This document shows positions 53,270-61,831 of a DNA stretch of 64,000 nt, piece after piece. Source of the DNA: Clostridium mobile (GTDB lineage Bacteria; Bacillota; Clostridia; Clostridiales; Clostridiaceae); contig NZ_JAHLQF010000002.1 of assembly GCF_018918285.1 (NCBI RefSeq), forward strand, positions 1 to 64,000. Direction: 5' to 3'. Made by a program: the position numbers and the translations under genes. Position 1 is the stretch's first letter. Each line of letters begins with the position of its first letter. Below the pieces are notes generated by a model that was given only the letters and a program-made list of their open reading frames with translations, was not told where the DNA came from and ran no database searches.

Positions 53270-54514
53270 TTACTTATTTGTAAGCTTAATGAATGTAAGA
53301 GTGAATTCTGTTCCTACATTTAATTTACTGTTAACCGTTATAATGCCTCCATTAGCTTCTATAATAGATTTAGCCAATGATAATCCAAGTCCAGCGCCAT
53401 CACGATTTTTTGAATATTTACTTCTATAAAAACGCTTAAATATATTAGGTATATCTTCTGGATGTATTCCTTTGCCATTATCTACAATCTTTATTTCTAT
53501 GAAAATAGGGGTTTCTCTACAACTAACACTTATAGTATTTTCTACTGTCGTATGATCTAGTGCATTTTTAATTATGTTTCCAATTGCTTCAATCATCCAG
53601 TCACGGTCACATGTTAACGAAATAGTAATATCACCATTATAGGAAATTTTCTTATGCTCATTTTCAGCTCGTGTTTCAAGAGGTTCAATTGCATCTTGAA
53701 TAATATATAAAACATTATCTTTTCTTTTTTCCAAATGTATAATTCCAGTCTCTAATTTTGCCATTTTTAATAAATTTAATACCAATAATTCCATTCGCTC
53801 TATAGAATTATTGGATTTCGCAGTAAATTTTTTGATTGTATTAGGATTATCATATTCATCAATTATAATTTCATTATACATTTTTAATGCAGCAATAGGA
53901 GTTTTTAATTGATGAGAAATATCCGAGATCATTTCCTTTAAAAATTCTTTCCTTTGTTTTTCTTTTTCAAGATGAGTATACAGCATAGTGGCCATTTCAT
54001 TAATGGATCCTAAAAACTGCGAAAAAATTCCTTCCTTCTCACTATCTAATCTAACTGAAAAATCACCTTCTATGTACTTATGAATTATATTTGCAGCTGA
54101 TATAATAGAGTTTTTTTGCATATTTAAATAAGCTATTATTAAAGCTAAAATCATAATAGAGAATATAGTCAAAAAATAAAGCAAATTATGTTTGTTATTT
54201 TTATTGAACTCTTTAATACTAGGTAAATATGCATTTTTTATATCAGTTTTATAACCTATAGACTTCAATAACTTTTTTCCATTTTCAATTTGTGCTGAAT
54301 TTTTTTGAGAAGTAACAACTTTAGCCACATCAGCTGGAGACATGCCTTGTTCCAATAGATATCCCGCTATCTTAGCATCATTATTCAGTATTATCTCTTT
54401 CATACTATTCACATTTTGTGATAGGATAAAAAATCCACTACTCCATAAAAAAATAATTAAAATTAAAATACCACTTACTAAAAATCTATTAATCCTATCT
54501 CTTATGAAGTCCAA
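53270..54514 (-). CDS. Sensor histidine kinase
   Basis: The 414-residue kinase has two membrane helices (about 12-32 and 112-132), an extracellular part of about 80 residues, a HAMP-like stretch (about 133-185), the acceptor helix 'DISHQLKTPIAALKMYN' and a full ATPase domain ('DNGKGIHPEDIPNIF', 'GAGLGLSLAKSI'). The gene starts right after the regulator's stop and ends 65 bases before the transporter ATPase gene. It probably controls that transporter. The ligand is unknown. Confidence 0.93.
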   Translation of the reverse strand: MDFIRDRINRFLVSGILILIIFLWSSGFFILSQNVNSMKEIILNNDAKIAGYLLEQGMSPADVAKVVTSQKNSAQIENGKKLLKSIGYKTDIKNAYLPSIKEFNKNNKHNLLYFLTIFSIMILALIIAYLNMQKNSIISAANIIHKYIEGDFSVRLDSEKEGIFSQFLGSINEMATMLYTHLEKEKQRKEFLKEMISDISHQLKTPIAALKMYNEIIIDEYDNPNTIKKFTAKSNNSIERMELLVLNLLKMAKLETGIIHLEKRKDNVLYIIQDAIEPLETRAENEHKKISYNGDITISLTCDRDWMIEAIGNIIKNALDHTTVENTISVSCRETPIFIEIKIVDNGKGIHPEDIPNIFKRFYRSKYSKNRDGAGLGLSLAKSIIEANGGIITVNSKLNVGTEFTLTFIKLTNK

Positions 54515-55228
54515 TTACTTCACCCCACTAGGTTCATTTTTCCATTTATATCCCATCCTGCGCACTGTTAATAATATTTTAGGATTGGATGGGTTTTTCT
54601 CAATCTTCATTCTTAATCTTCTAATATATACAGATAAAGTATTATCATCTATATAGTCACCATTATTATCCCAAAGATAATCAAGTATTTGTTGTCGAGT
54701 TAAAATCCTATTTTCATTTTCCATGAGATAACATAATAAACGATATTCAACGGAAGTAACCTCAATTTCTTGTCCATCTTTAAATGCTCTATTCTCTAAT
54801 AAATTCACTGAAATATTATTGGATTCAAGAATGGTTGGTTTTGATTGAAAAATATTAGAGCGTCTTATTAATGCTTGAATTCGAGAAATAAGTTCATTTA
54901 ATTTAAAGGGTTTTGTAATATAATCATCTCCGCCAATGTCTAAACCCTTAACAATATTAATCTCCTCATCTAATGCAGTAAGAAAAATAATTGGAACAGT
55001 TGAATTTCTTCTAACATTTTTACATATATCATATCCAGTACCATCTGGCAGAGTGATATCTAGAATGAGTAATTCAAACTTATTTTTAGATAATAAATCT
55101 AATGCCTCAGCAACGGTTTGTGCAATGTGTAAATTGAATCCAGCCTTTGTCAAAGAATACTCCAGACCATCAATTAAACTTATGTCATCTTCAACAAGCA
55201 ATATATTTATACATTTTATTTCTATCAT
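54515..55228 (-). CDS. OmpR-family response regulator
   Basis: The 237-residue regulator has a receiver domain (about 8-120) with EDD, the aspartate in 'LLILDITLPDGTGYD' and lysine in 'ITKPFKLNEL', then a winged helix (about 140-232) ending 'TVRRMGYKW'. AAGGTGGAG precedes the ATG at 55228; the longer frame begins upstream without such a site. It is the first gene of the regulator-kinase-ATPase-permease set on the minus strand. Confidence 0.93.
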   Translation of the reverse strand: MIEIKCINILLVEDDISLIDGLEYSLTKAGFNLHIAQTVAEALDLLSKNKFELLILDITLPDGTGYDICKNVRRNSTVPIIFLTALDEEINIVKGLDIGGDDYITKPFKLNELISRIQALIRRSNIFQSKPTILESNNISVNLLENRAFKDGQEIEVTSVEYRLLCYLMENENRILTRQQILDYLWDNNGDYIDDNTLSVYIRRLRMKIEKNPSNPKILLTVRRMGYKWKNEPSGVK

Positions 55229-55430
55229 TTTACTCCACCTTTTGTATTTTTTATCCTTGAGCTTCTTTGAACTTTGAATAATCATATAACGTTTATAAAA
55301 TTATAGGTACCTTTAATTTCCACATTTTAAGAAGGCTCTTTTTACCATTTATTATATTTGTTGAAACCAATAACATCAATCCATAATTTTCCTTTGAGCG
55401 ATCTATTATCTATTTACCTAAAAATCTATT

Positions 55431-55500
55431 ATCTATATTAAATGCATAGGGCGCATTACATAGCATTTTTAGGTTTTGCACAATGAAATTATAAAGATAA
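55431..55500. repeat. Diverged copy of the long dispersed repeat block
   Basis: ATTAAATGCATAGGGCGCAT, TACATAGCATTTTTAGGTTT and TGCACAATGAAATTATAAAG match 185-240. A second matching piece (ATGTTAAGTGTAACATTTTT, 55660) corresponds to 276-300 at the left edge, with extra sequence between. No gene is seen from 55229 to 55975. Confidence 0.65.
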
Positions 55501-55719
55501 TTATTTGAGAGAAAAATTGGTTACATATCATGTTAAGGTTCAACGTTTTACAGATAAGTGAGGATTAATGGGAAGAGCAGTAAAACCATTGATTTTAAAG
55601 GATTTCTTTAAATTTATCCCAATCGTTTGGTATATTTTCTGTAATATTAAGTTATTTATTATGTTAAGTGTAACATTTTTTACTGTTAACTTTCTCTTTA
55701 AACATTTGTAAATTATAAA

Positions 55720-55781
55720 AGAGCTAAGTATGTAGTAAAATAGCGACTTTTTCGGAGCAGCTTCACTATATGCTTAGCTCT
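55720..55781 (+). repeat. Dispersed hairpin repeat, copy 8 (AGAGCTAAG type)
   Basis: AGAGCTAAGTATGTAGTAAA (arm up to AGTRAA) pairs with TTCACTATATGCTTAGCTCT. The loop is GCGACTTTTTCGGAGCAGC. The flanks ATTTGTAAATTATAAA and AATTATCTTTGTAGAAATTT are shared with other copies. Confidence 0.87.
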
Positions 55782-55975
55782 CTATTCATGAAATTAAATT
55801 ATCTTTGTAGAAATTTATAAATGTGAAACTAATTTATTAAGTTTTCATATATGGCATATATTTATAGTGAAATACAATTTATATATTATACTATGTAATA
55901 TATATTTGACATTTAGAAATATATAATATACTATATTTATTATAGAAAATAAAATAAAATTTGGAGATGGTTATT

Positions 55976-56644
55976 TTGATTAAAAAATTAAAAGATGAGC
56001 GTATTATAAAAGAAACTAATAAAATTAGTTCACCTCTTTATCTGTTAATACTTATTTTAACAGTCACAGTGGCAGTAACTAAATACATTTTTTTTACACA
56101 GGAACTTTCTAATTATATTTTAGAAATAGCAGCTATAACAGTATCTATGGGTTATTTAATTAGTAACTCATTAATTAATGGCATTCCGATTTTTTCTTCA
56201 GACGATGAATGTATAAATGAGTTGCAAAATAAATATCGTGCACGTAGCTTTGAAATTTGTTTCTATACTTATGTATTTGGTGAATTTATTGCATTACTGG
56301 TACCAGGGCAAGCGCTTGGCATAACAGCTCTTTATATTTTAATATGGATTGTACCAAGTGCTATTTTTACAGTAAAAGCGGTAAAAAGGGGACTACTCAT
56401 TTGGGGAGGCGAAAATAGAAAGAAAAAAACAATTGTAGACTTTAAGAAGAGAGTTATATTAGGTAGTTTATTTTATGGAACATTTATGAGATGGGAGTAT
56501 TTATGGGAACAGGGAAAGTTTCAACCAATGGAAATACTAAAAATACTTGGAGCGGCTGCAATGTGGGGTATACCATTTTATTTTACTATGAAACTGATTA
56601 TATCTAATGGGGAGAAAAAATCTAATAAAGAATTAGAAGAGTAA
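55976..56644 (+). CDS. DUF6773-like membrane protein
   Basis: The 222-residue protein starts 'IKKLKDERIIKETNKISSPL' and has five or so membrane helices (about 20-40, 48-70, 90-110, 115-135 and a last pair near 180-210). The layout resembles Firmicutes DUF6773 membrane proteins that are encoded just before a small XRE regulator, as here. The function is unknown. The TTG at 55976 has GGAGATGG about six bases upstream, while an in-frame TTG at 55961 overlaps the site. The XRE gene follows after 36 bases. Confidence 0.7.
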   Translation: MIKKLKDERIIKETNKISSPLYLLILILTVTVAVTKYIFFTQELSNYILEIAAITVSMGYLISNSLINGIPIFSSDDECINELQNKYRARSFEICFYTYVFGEFIALLVPGQALGITALYILIWIVPSAIFTVKAVKRGLLIWGGENRKKKTIVDFKKRVILGSLFYGTFMRWEYLWEQGKFQPMEILKILGAAAMWGIPFYFTMKLIISNGEKKSNKELEE

Positions 56645-56680
56645 TATAACTATTATAGATAAAAGTTGGTGGTGAATGAT

Positions 56681-56875
56681 ATGAAGAATAAAAAGATGAA
56701 AATTGCTAGAATCGAATGTGATATGTCTCAAGAGCAGTTAGCCGAAGCTGTTGGTGTTGCTAGGCAAACTATTGGACTAATCGAAGCAGGTAAATATAAT
56801 CCATCACTTAATTTATGTATTGCAATTTGTAAGGCTTTGAATAAAACTCTAAATGATTTATTTTGGGATGAATAG
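56681..56875 (+). CDS. Small XRE-family regulator
   Basis: The 64-residue protein is a single helix-turn-helix ('MSQEQLAEAVGVARQTIGLI'), like the regulator at 16538 and of the YozG/YgzD kind. GGTGGTGA precedes the ATG at 56681; the frame can be extended to 56666 but without a site. It lies between two membrane-protein genes and probably represses their operon. Confidence 0.9.
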   Translation: MKNKKMKIARIECDMSQEQLAEAVGVARQTIGLIEAGKYNPSLNLCIAICKALNKTLNDLFWDE

Positions 56876-56936
56876 TAAATAAATAATAATTTAATAGATT
56901 TTTCTAAAATACGACAGCATAGAAAGGAGAGAGATT

Positions 56937-57194
56937 ATGAGTAACTATTTTAAAATGACACTTCCAGCACTTATATTTTCTAGTTTAATCTTTTATTTCA
57001 TTTATAAAAAAGTAAATATAAAAAAGTTAATAGGCAATAAAAATAGTAGAAAAATAGGTGCTATTCTAATTACATTTATATTATATGTGGTAGGTTTAGA
57101 AATTATAGATAGTTTTAATACTACAAAAGTATACCATGATTTATTTATGGGATTATTTCTCGGTCCATTTATAAGTATTATGTCATTTGTTTAA
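56937..57194 (+). CDS. Hypothetical small membrane protein
   Basis: The 85-residue protein has three hydrophobic segments (about 7-25, 38-55 and 62-82) and basic residues between the first two. It shows no family I recognise. GAAAGGAGAG precedes the ATG. It is the third gene of the DUF6773-like/XRE module, 61 bases after the regulator. Confidence 0.65.
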   Translation: MSNYFKMTLPALIFSSLIFYFIYKKVNIKKLIGNKNSRKIGAILITFILYVVGLEIIDSFNTTKVYHDLFMGLFLGPFISIMSFV

Positions 57195-57315
57195 TAAGTT
57201 GATAATAGTAAAAATATATGATACATTGAAACTCCTCCTTAAGATTTTATGCAATGAGATACTTAAATTATCTTTGTAGAAACTCACAATTGAGATATTA
57301 ATTTATAGTTATAAC

Positions 57316-57371
57316 AAATAAAAAATGCTATATAATGCTTCTTATGCTAATTCACTGCAATAAGAACTTCT
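57316..57371. repeat. Short dispersed repeat, pair of 50126-50183
   Basis: AAATAAAAAATGCTATATAA and AATTCACTGCAATAAGAACT match the block at 50126 with few differences. The stretch 57195-57866 has no gene and is filled by four repeat units. Confidence 0.75.
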
Positions 57372-57415
57372 AGAATTTATTCTATAAAAATCCCTAATGC
57401 TGACAAACTCTCTTC

Positions 57416-57541
57416 GGTCAAACATGTACAGCATCTTAACGGTATCTTTCTAAAATAAATTAAGAATTTCTAGATTTTGTTCAAATGCATATTTCACATT
57501 ACATAGCATTTTTTTAAGTTCTACATAATAAAATTGTAAAG
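57416..57541. repeat. Long dispersed repeat block, intact counterpart of 120-243
   Basis: GGTCAAACATGTACAGCATC starts the segment nearly identical to 120-243. Here sequence continues upstream into ACAAACTCTCTTC, whereas at the left edge the IS3-family end abuts position 120. This copy therefore shows what the site may have looked like without the insertion sequence. Confidence 0.8.
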
Positions 57542-57560
57542 ATATATTTGTAAAACATAA

Positions 57561-57624
57561 AGGAACTAAGTATATAATAAGAGGAAAGCCTTTTTGAAGT
57601 GACGTTATTATGTACTTAGTTCTC
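57561..57624 (+). repeat. Dispersed hairpin repeat, copy 9 (GGAACTAAG type)
   Basis: GGAACTAAGTATATAATAA pairs with TTATTATGTACTTAGTTCT. The loop is GAGGAAAGCCTTTTTGAAGT then GACG. The upstream flank is TTTGTAAAACATAAA and the downstream flank AATTATTTTTGTAGAAACTT. Confidence 0.87.
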
Positions 57625-57718
57625 ATTTTTGGATACCACAATTATTTTTGTAGAAACTTATAAATGTGAAAATAATTTATCATAATATATATTTGAAAAT
57701 ACGTCTGTAAAACATAAA

Positions 57719-57783
57719 GGGACTGAGGTATATAGTGGGAGGAGCGCCTTTTTCGAAGCGACGTCACTATGTATCTCAGTCCC
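57719..57783 (+). repeat. Dispersed hairpin repeat, copy 10 (GGGACTGAG variant)
   Basis: GGGACTGAGGTATATAGTG pairs with CACTATGTATCTCAGTCCC. The loop is GGAGGAGCGCCTTTTTCGAA then GCGACGT. It is only 95 bases from copy 9, so the two form a tandem pair like copies 2/3 and 6/7. Confidence 0.87.
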
Positions 57784-57866
57784 TATTTTTTATGCCTAAT
57801 TATCTTTGTATAAACTCACAATTTATATACAAAATAATTCACAAGGAACTTTGAAAATAAACTATG

Positions 57867-58631
57867 TCAATCACATAATATTACTTCGAGGTCTTTAGCC
57901 ATATACTCTTTAATCACATCTTTTGATACTTTAGAGTTTGTAATTAGAGTATCCACTTGACTAGCTTTAGCAAAGCTAGATATGGAATTTTTTCCTACCT
58001 TAGAGTAATCCATAAGGGCTATTACTTTTTTTGCTCGAGAAACAAGTAGTTTTTTTAATTCTGCTTCATATATGTTAAATTCAGTAAGGCCTTCATCTAA
58101 AGTAAATCCTCTAGCGGAGACAAAGGCCATATCTGCATTGATTTGTTCCACAAGATTTTTTCCAAGAAGTCCTTCTAGGGAATTAGATTTAGGACGAACT
58201 ACTCCTCCTGTAAGTATTACATTAATATTGGTATTATCCTTTAACTTGTCTGCTATATATAATCCGTTTGTGATTACGGTTAAATTTTTTACATTATCCA
58301 TATATTTTGATAGGTATAGAGTTGTAGAACTTGCATCTATTATAATACACTGGTTTCCGGTTATAAATTCACTAGCTTTTTTGCATATATTTTCTTTTTC
58401 TAATTGATGCTGAGCTTCCCTTGTAGAAAAACTCAAATCTTTCATTGAGCTTTGGGGTAAAACAGCACCACCATGCATTCGCTGAAGAAGACCGTTTTTT
58501 TCTAATTTGTTTAGGTCATTTCTTATTGTGCATGGGGAGACACTAAAAAATGATTCTAACTCTTGGGTAGTTACCTTTTTATTTTTATAAAGTATCTCTA
58601 ATATTTTATTATGTCTTTCAAAAGCAAGCAT
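57867..58631 (-). CDS. DeoR/GlpR-family transcriptional regulator
   Basis: The 254-residue repressor has an amino DeoR helix-turn-helix ('VTTQELESFFSVSPCTIRND', 'LQRMHGGAVLP') and a sugar-phosphate sensing domain (about 75-230) with 'DASSTTLYLSKYM' and 'LTGGVVRPKSNSLEG'. The inducer is probably a phosphorylated intermediate of the adjacent pathway. AGAGGGGATGAG precedes the ATG. It lies 40 bases after the DUF1667 gene and is likely the last gene of the minus-strand operon. Confidence 0.92.
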   Translation of the reverse strand: MLAFERHNKILEILYKNKKVTTQELESFFSVSPCTIRNDLNKLEKNGLLQRMHGGAVLPQSSMKDLSFSTREAQHQLEKENICKKASEFITGNQCIIIDASSTTLYLSKYMDNVKNLTVITNGLYIADKLKDNTNINVILTGGVVRPKSNSLEGLLGKNLVEQINADMAFVSARGFTLDEGLTEFNIYEAELKKLLVSRAKKVIALMDYSKVGKNSISSFAKASQVDTLITNSKVSKDVIKEYMAKDLEVILCD

Positions 58632-58671
58632 CTCATCCCCTCTTTTCTTTAATTATAATTTGCTTATAGAA

Positions 58672-59040
58672 TTATAATTTGATTATAGTTCTAGATGCCA
58701 CTATATTTATTTCTGAATTTAATATATTATTAATTATTATATCTCCCATTTTTATAGGGGGACTCACTTCGGTTTTATTGACAATTTCTATAATTTCTTT
58801 GAATAATTTCTGGGATATGGGTTTACTACTTCTAATAGGAAGTAGAGATTCTTTATTATTATCTTTAATTAATAGGGTACTTGTAAAAATCCTTTGAGGG
58901 TCTATAAATTCTAATTTGGCATAATCTATTCCTCTTGAGCACTTATTGCCGGAGATGCTTTCTATAGCATCGTTATTGATTGTTAATTTTAAGGTGCATT
59001 CAAGAGGGCAAGTAGTGCATACCACAGTTTTTTCTAACAT
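58672..59040 (-). CDS. DUF1667 cysteine-rich protein of the glycerol-3-phosphate dehydrogenase set
   Basis: The 122-residue protein has the amino cluster CTTCPLEC and a fourth cysteine in 'GNKCSRGIDYA', which could bind an iron-sulfur cluster or zinc. DUF1667 proteins are regularly encoded after the two flavoproteins found here and may be the third subunit of an electron-transferring dehydrogenase. The ATG follows the stop of the upstream gene without a gap, with GGAGGTTG as ribosome site, so translation is coupled. Confidence 0.88.
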   Translation of the reverse strand: MLEKTVVCTTCPLECTLKLTINNDAIESISGNKCSRGIDYAKLEFIDPQRIFTSTLLIKDNNKESLLPIRSSKPISQKLFKEIIEIVNKTEVSPPIKMGDIIINNILNSEINIVASRTIIKL

Positions 59041-60303
59041 TTATTCAACCTCCTTAATCTCTTCAATGGATAAAAACAAATCTTTTTCAATATTATTTAA
59101 ATACTTCTTATTTAAGATGAAGTTTTCCATCTTATTTGGTCTAAAAGAGGTTAACTTTCCTTTGAAAAGTATTTCATCCTTTGATTTTAAAACTAAATGT
59201 CCTTGTTCTATTGGGTGCGTTACCCTAAAAAATATATTGATATTTTCCTCTAAAGCTTTGTTTATATATCTTGGCACTGTATATCTAATATTTTTCTCAG
59301 TTTCAATAGGGACTTTTTCAGATTCATACAAAACACCTTTAGAGAAAAGAGCTGCATTTTTTCCAGCTAATTCTGCTTCAAGGGTTACATTATCCACTAA
59401 ATCGTGTACGTGAAGCACATTCCCACAAGCAAAAATACCTTCCGTTGAAGTTTGAAGATGGCTATCAACTAAAGGACCATTGGTAAAGGGATTTAATTCT
59501 ACACCTGCTTTGCTTGAGAGTTCATTTTCAGGAATTAATCCAATGGAGAGAATTAAAGTGTCACATTCTATTTTTTCTTCAGTACCAGCTATAGGCTGCA
59601 AGTTTTCATCTACCTTTGATAGAACTACAGCTTCTACTCTGTCTTTACCTATTATATTAGTAACTGTGGTTGATAGGTTAAGAGGAATATCATAATCATC
59701 AAGGCAATGCTTTATATTTCTATATAGCCCATTAGGATAGGGCATAAGTTCGTAAACACCAAGGACTTTTATTCCTTCAATGGTAAGTCTTCTTGCCATA
59801 ATAAGTCCAATATCTCCAGAACCTAATATAACTACTTTATTTCCAGGTTTTAAATTTTCGATATTCATGTATCTTTGAGCCAAACCAGCAGTAAATACTC
59901 CAGCAGGTCTAGAACCAGGTATCATTATAGAACCGCGGGTTCTTTCTCTGCATCCCATAGATAAAACTATGGATTTAGCTTCTATTAATATGTGACCATC
60001 ATTATTTATTGCAGTTATTTCTCTGTCCTTTGTTATATCAACTACCATGGTATTTAAATATACATCTATGTTTGTATTGGTGATTTTATCTATAAATATT
60101 TGGCCATATTCAGGACCTGTTAATTCTTCTTTAAAATATTGAAGACCAAATCCACTGTGGATACATTGATTCAGTATTCCTCCTAATTCAGAATTTCTTT
60201 CTATAATTGCCACAGAACAATTTTCTTCATAACTTTTTAGTGCAGCAGCTAACCCGGCTGGACCGCCACCGATAATAACCACATCATAATTTAAGTGTTT
60301 CAT
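59041..60303 (-). CDS. FAD/NAD(P)-dependent oxidoreductase, GlpB-like partner
   Basis: The 420-residue flavoprotein has an FAD-binding start ('VVIIGGGPAGLAAALKSYEE') and an NAD-binding motif ('VVILGSGDIGLIMARRL'), with 'SIGLIPENELS' and 'ACGNVLHVHDLVDNVTLEA' near the end. It belongs to the pyridine nucleotide-disulfide family without a CxxxxC redox pair. Its place between the GlpA-like and DUF1667 genes suggests it passes electrons from the polyol phosphate to NAD or another carrier. The ATG has TAGGAGGG upstream, 12 bases after the previous gene. Confidence 0.9.
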   Translation of the reverse strand: MKHLNYDVVIIGGGPAGLAAALKSYEENCSVAIIERNSELGGILNQCIHSGFGLQYFKEELTGPEYGQIFIDKITNTNIDVYLNTMVVDITKDREITAINNDGHILIEAKSIVLSMGCRERTRGSIMIPGSRPAGVFTAGLAQRYMNIENLKPGNKVVILGSGDIGLIMARRLTIEGIKVLGVYELMPYPNGLYRNIKHCLDDYDIPLNLSTTVTNIIGKDRVEAVVLSKVDENLQPIAGTEEKIECDTLILSIGLIPENELSSKAGVELNPFTNGPLVDSHLQTSTEGIFACGNVLHVHDLVDNVTLEAELAGKNAALFSKGVLYESEKVPIETEKNIRYTVPRYINKALEENINIFFRVTHPIEQGHLVLKSKDEILFKGKLTSFRPNKMENFILNKKYLNNIEKDLFLSIEEIKEVE

Positions 60304-60315
60304 ATAGCTACCCTC

Positions 60316-61761
60316 CTAACCTTTAAGCCTATTTAATATTACATTAGAAGATTTATTTTCTAAATATATTTCATTTTCCAATAGATGAAGTTCTTTTGAT
60401 AATATGTTAAGAACTCTATGTTGGCAAAATCCACTCTGACAACGGCCCATTCCTGCTCTAGTTCTCCTTTTAACACCATCTAATGTTTTAGCACCTAAAG
60501 GTCTATTTATACTTTGTAATATTTCGCCTTCAGTTATGGTTTCACATCTACAAATTACATTTCCATAGGAAGGATTATCTTTTATAAGTTTTTCTCTTTC
60601 TTCCATCGATAAATCGCTAAAATGTATTATTCCATTTCTATATGGGTTAAAGTTAGACTTAAATTTTAAGTCCAAACCTTCATTGCTTAAAATATCTCTA
60701 ACATATTCAGCTATGGCGGGAGCAGAGGCTACTCCAGGGGATTGTATACCAGCTACATGTATAAAGCCCTTAACTTCACTGGAAGCTTCTATATAAAAAT
60801 CATCATTATTTTCTAAAGCAACGGCTCTTAATCCGGAAAATTCTCTAATTATCATCTTTCTATTTATTTGTGGAACCATTTTTCTGGCTCCATTTAATAA
60901 TTCATTAATTCCTTCCGTAGTATTTGAGAGATCTTCTTTATCATCTACCATTCTTGCGGTTGAGCCAACTATTATGTTCCCGGTAATACTAGGTATTACG
61001 ACGATACCCTTTGTATGAGCACTTGGAATAGGGAATAACACTGTATTTAATCCTGTATTGTGGTTTTTATCTAGGATTAAAATTTCACCTAATCTAGGTT
61101 TTATTGAATAATTTTTTAGATTTACCATTTGTGAAATTTCATCTGCAAATACCCCAGCGGCATTAATTACATAGGAGGATTTGTATTTGAATTTTTCTGT
61201 CTCTAAATAAAAATAATTCTTTTCCTTTTCAATGGATAGAACTTTTTCATTTAAAAAAATATCCACTCCATTTTCTAATGCATTTTCACCAAAGGCTAAT
61301 GCAACCTCGAAAGGCTCTACAATTCCTGCGGTGGGGGCGTAAAGAGCAAACTTTGCGTTATTACTTATGCTAGGCTCTATTTCTTTTATTTTATCTGTTT
61401 TAAGTATTTCAATATTAGGTACTGAATTTTTCACTCCATTTTCATATAGTTTCTTTAAATAGTCTAAATCCTTATCTTCAAAACCAACTACTAATGAGCC
61501 GGTATTTTTATATTTAAAACTTAATTCCTTAGATAATTTTTCATACATTAAAGAGCCATTAACATTTAATTTGCCTTTTAAAGTATTAGGCTTAGGATCA
61601 TAACCGGCATGTACGACGCCGCCATTTCCTTTGGTTGTTCCAATTCCTAAATCTGAGTAAGCTTCTAAAAGAGCCACTGAAACATTATACTTTGATAATT
61701 CTCTTGCGATGGATGTTCCAGCAATGCCTCCACCTATAATAATTACATCATATTCTTTCAT
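60316..61761 (-). CDS. FAD-dependent polyol-phosphate dehydrogenase, GlpA-like with [2Fe-2S] domain
   Basis: The 481-residue protein has a DAO-type FAD domain ('VIIIGGGIAGTSIARELSKY', 'GNGGVVHAGYDPKPNTLKGK') and a carboxy BFD-like iron-sulfur domain with 'CRCETITEGE' and 'GRCQSGFC'. GlpA-type enzymes oxidise sn-glycerol 3-phosphate to dihydroxyacetone phosphate. Relatives act on erythritol phosphate. AAAGGTGG precedes the ATG at 61761; a GTG at 61770 overlaps that site. It follows the FGGY kinase after 70 bases containing a hairpin. Confidence 0.9.
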   Translation of the reverse strand: MKEYDVIIIGGGIAGTSIARELSKYNVSVALLEAYSDLGIGTTKGNGGVVHAGYDPKPNTLKGKLNVNGSLMYEKLSKELSFKYKNTGSLVVGFEDKDLDYLKKLYENGVKNSVPNIEILKTDKIKEIEPSISNNAKFALYAPTAGIVEPFEVALAFGENALENGVDIFLNEKVLSIEKEKNYFYLETEKFKYKSSYVINAAGVFADEISQMVNLKNYSIKPRLGEILILDKNHNTGLNTVLFPIPSAHTKGIVVIPSITGNIIVGSTARMVDDKEDLSNTTEGINELLNGARKMVPQINRKMIIREFSGLRAVALENNDDFYIEASSEVKGFIHVAGIQSPGVASAPAIAEYVRDILSNEGLDLKFKSNFNPYRNGIIHFSDLSMEEREKLIKDNPSYGNVICRCETITEGEILQSINRPLGAKTLDGVKRRTRAGMGRCQSGFCQHRVLNILSKELHLLENEIYLENKSSNVILNRLKG

Positions 61762-61778
61762 ATTTACCACCTTTCTTT

Positions 61779-61824
61779 TTAAAGAGATAGCTTAAGATTT
61801 TGCTTATCATAGCTATCTCTTTAA
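61779..61824 (-). other. Stem-loop between kinase and dehydrogenase genes
   Basis: TTAAAGAGATAGCT pairs with AGCTATCTCTTTAA around an 18-base loop. On the minus strand the following bases are AAAGAAAGG, with no T run, so full termination is unlikely. It may be a processing or stabilising hairpin that gives kinase and dehydrogenase different mRNA levels. Confidence 0.55.
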
Positions 61825-61831
61825 GAGTAAA

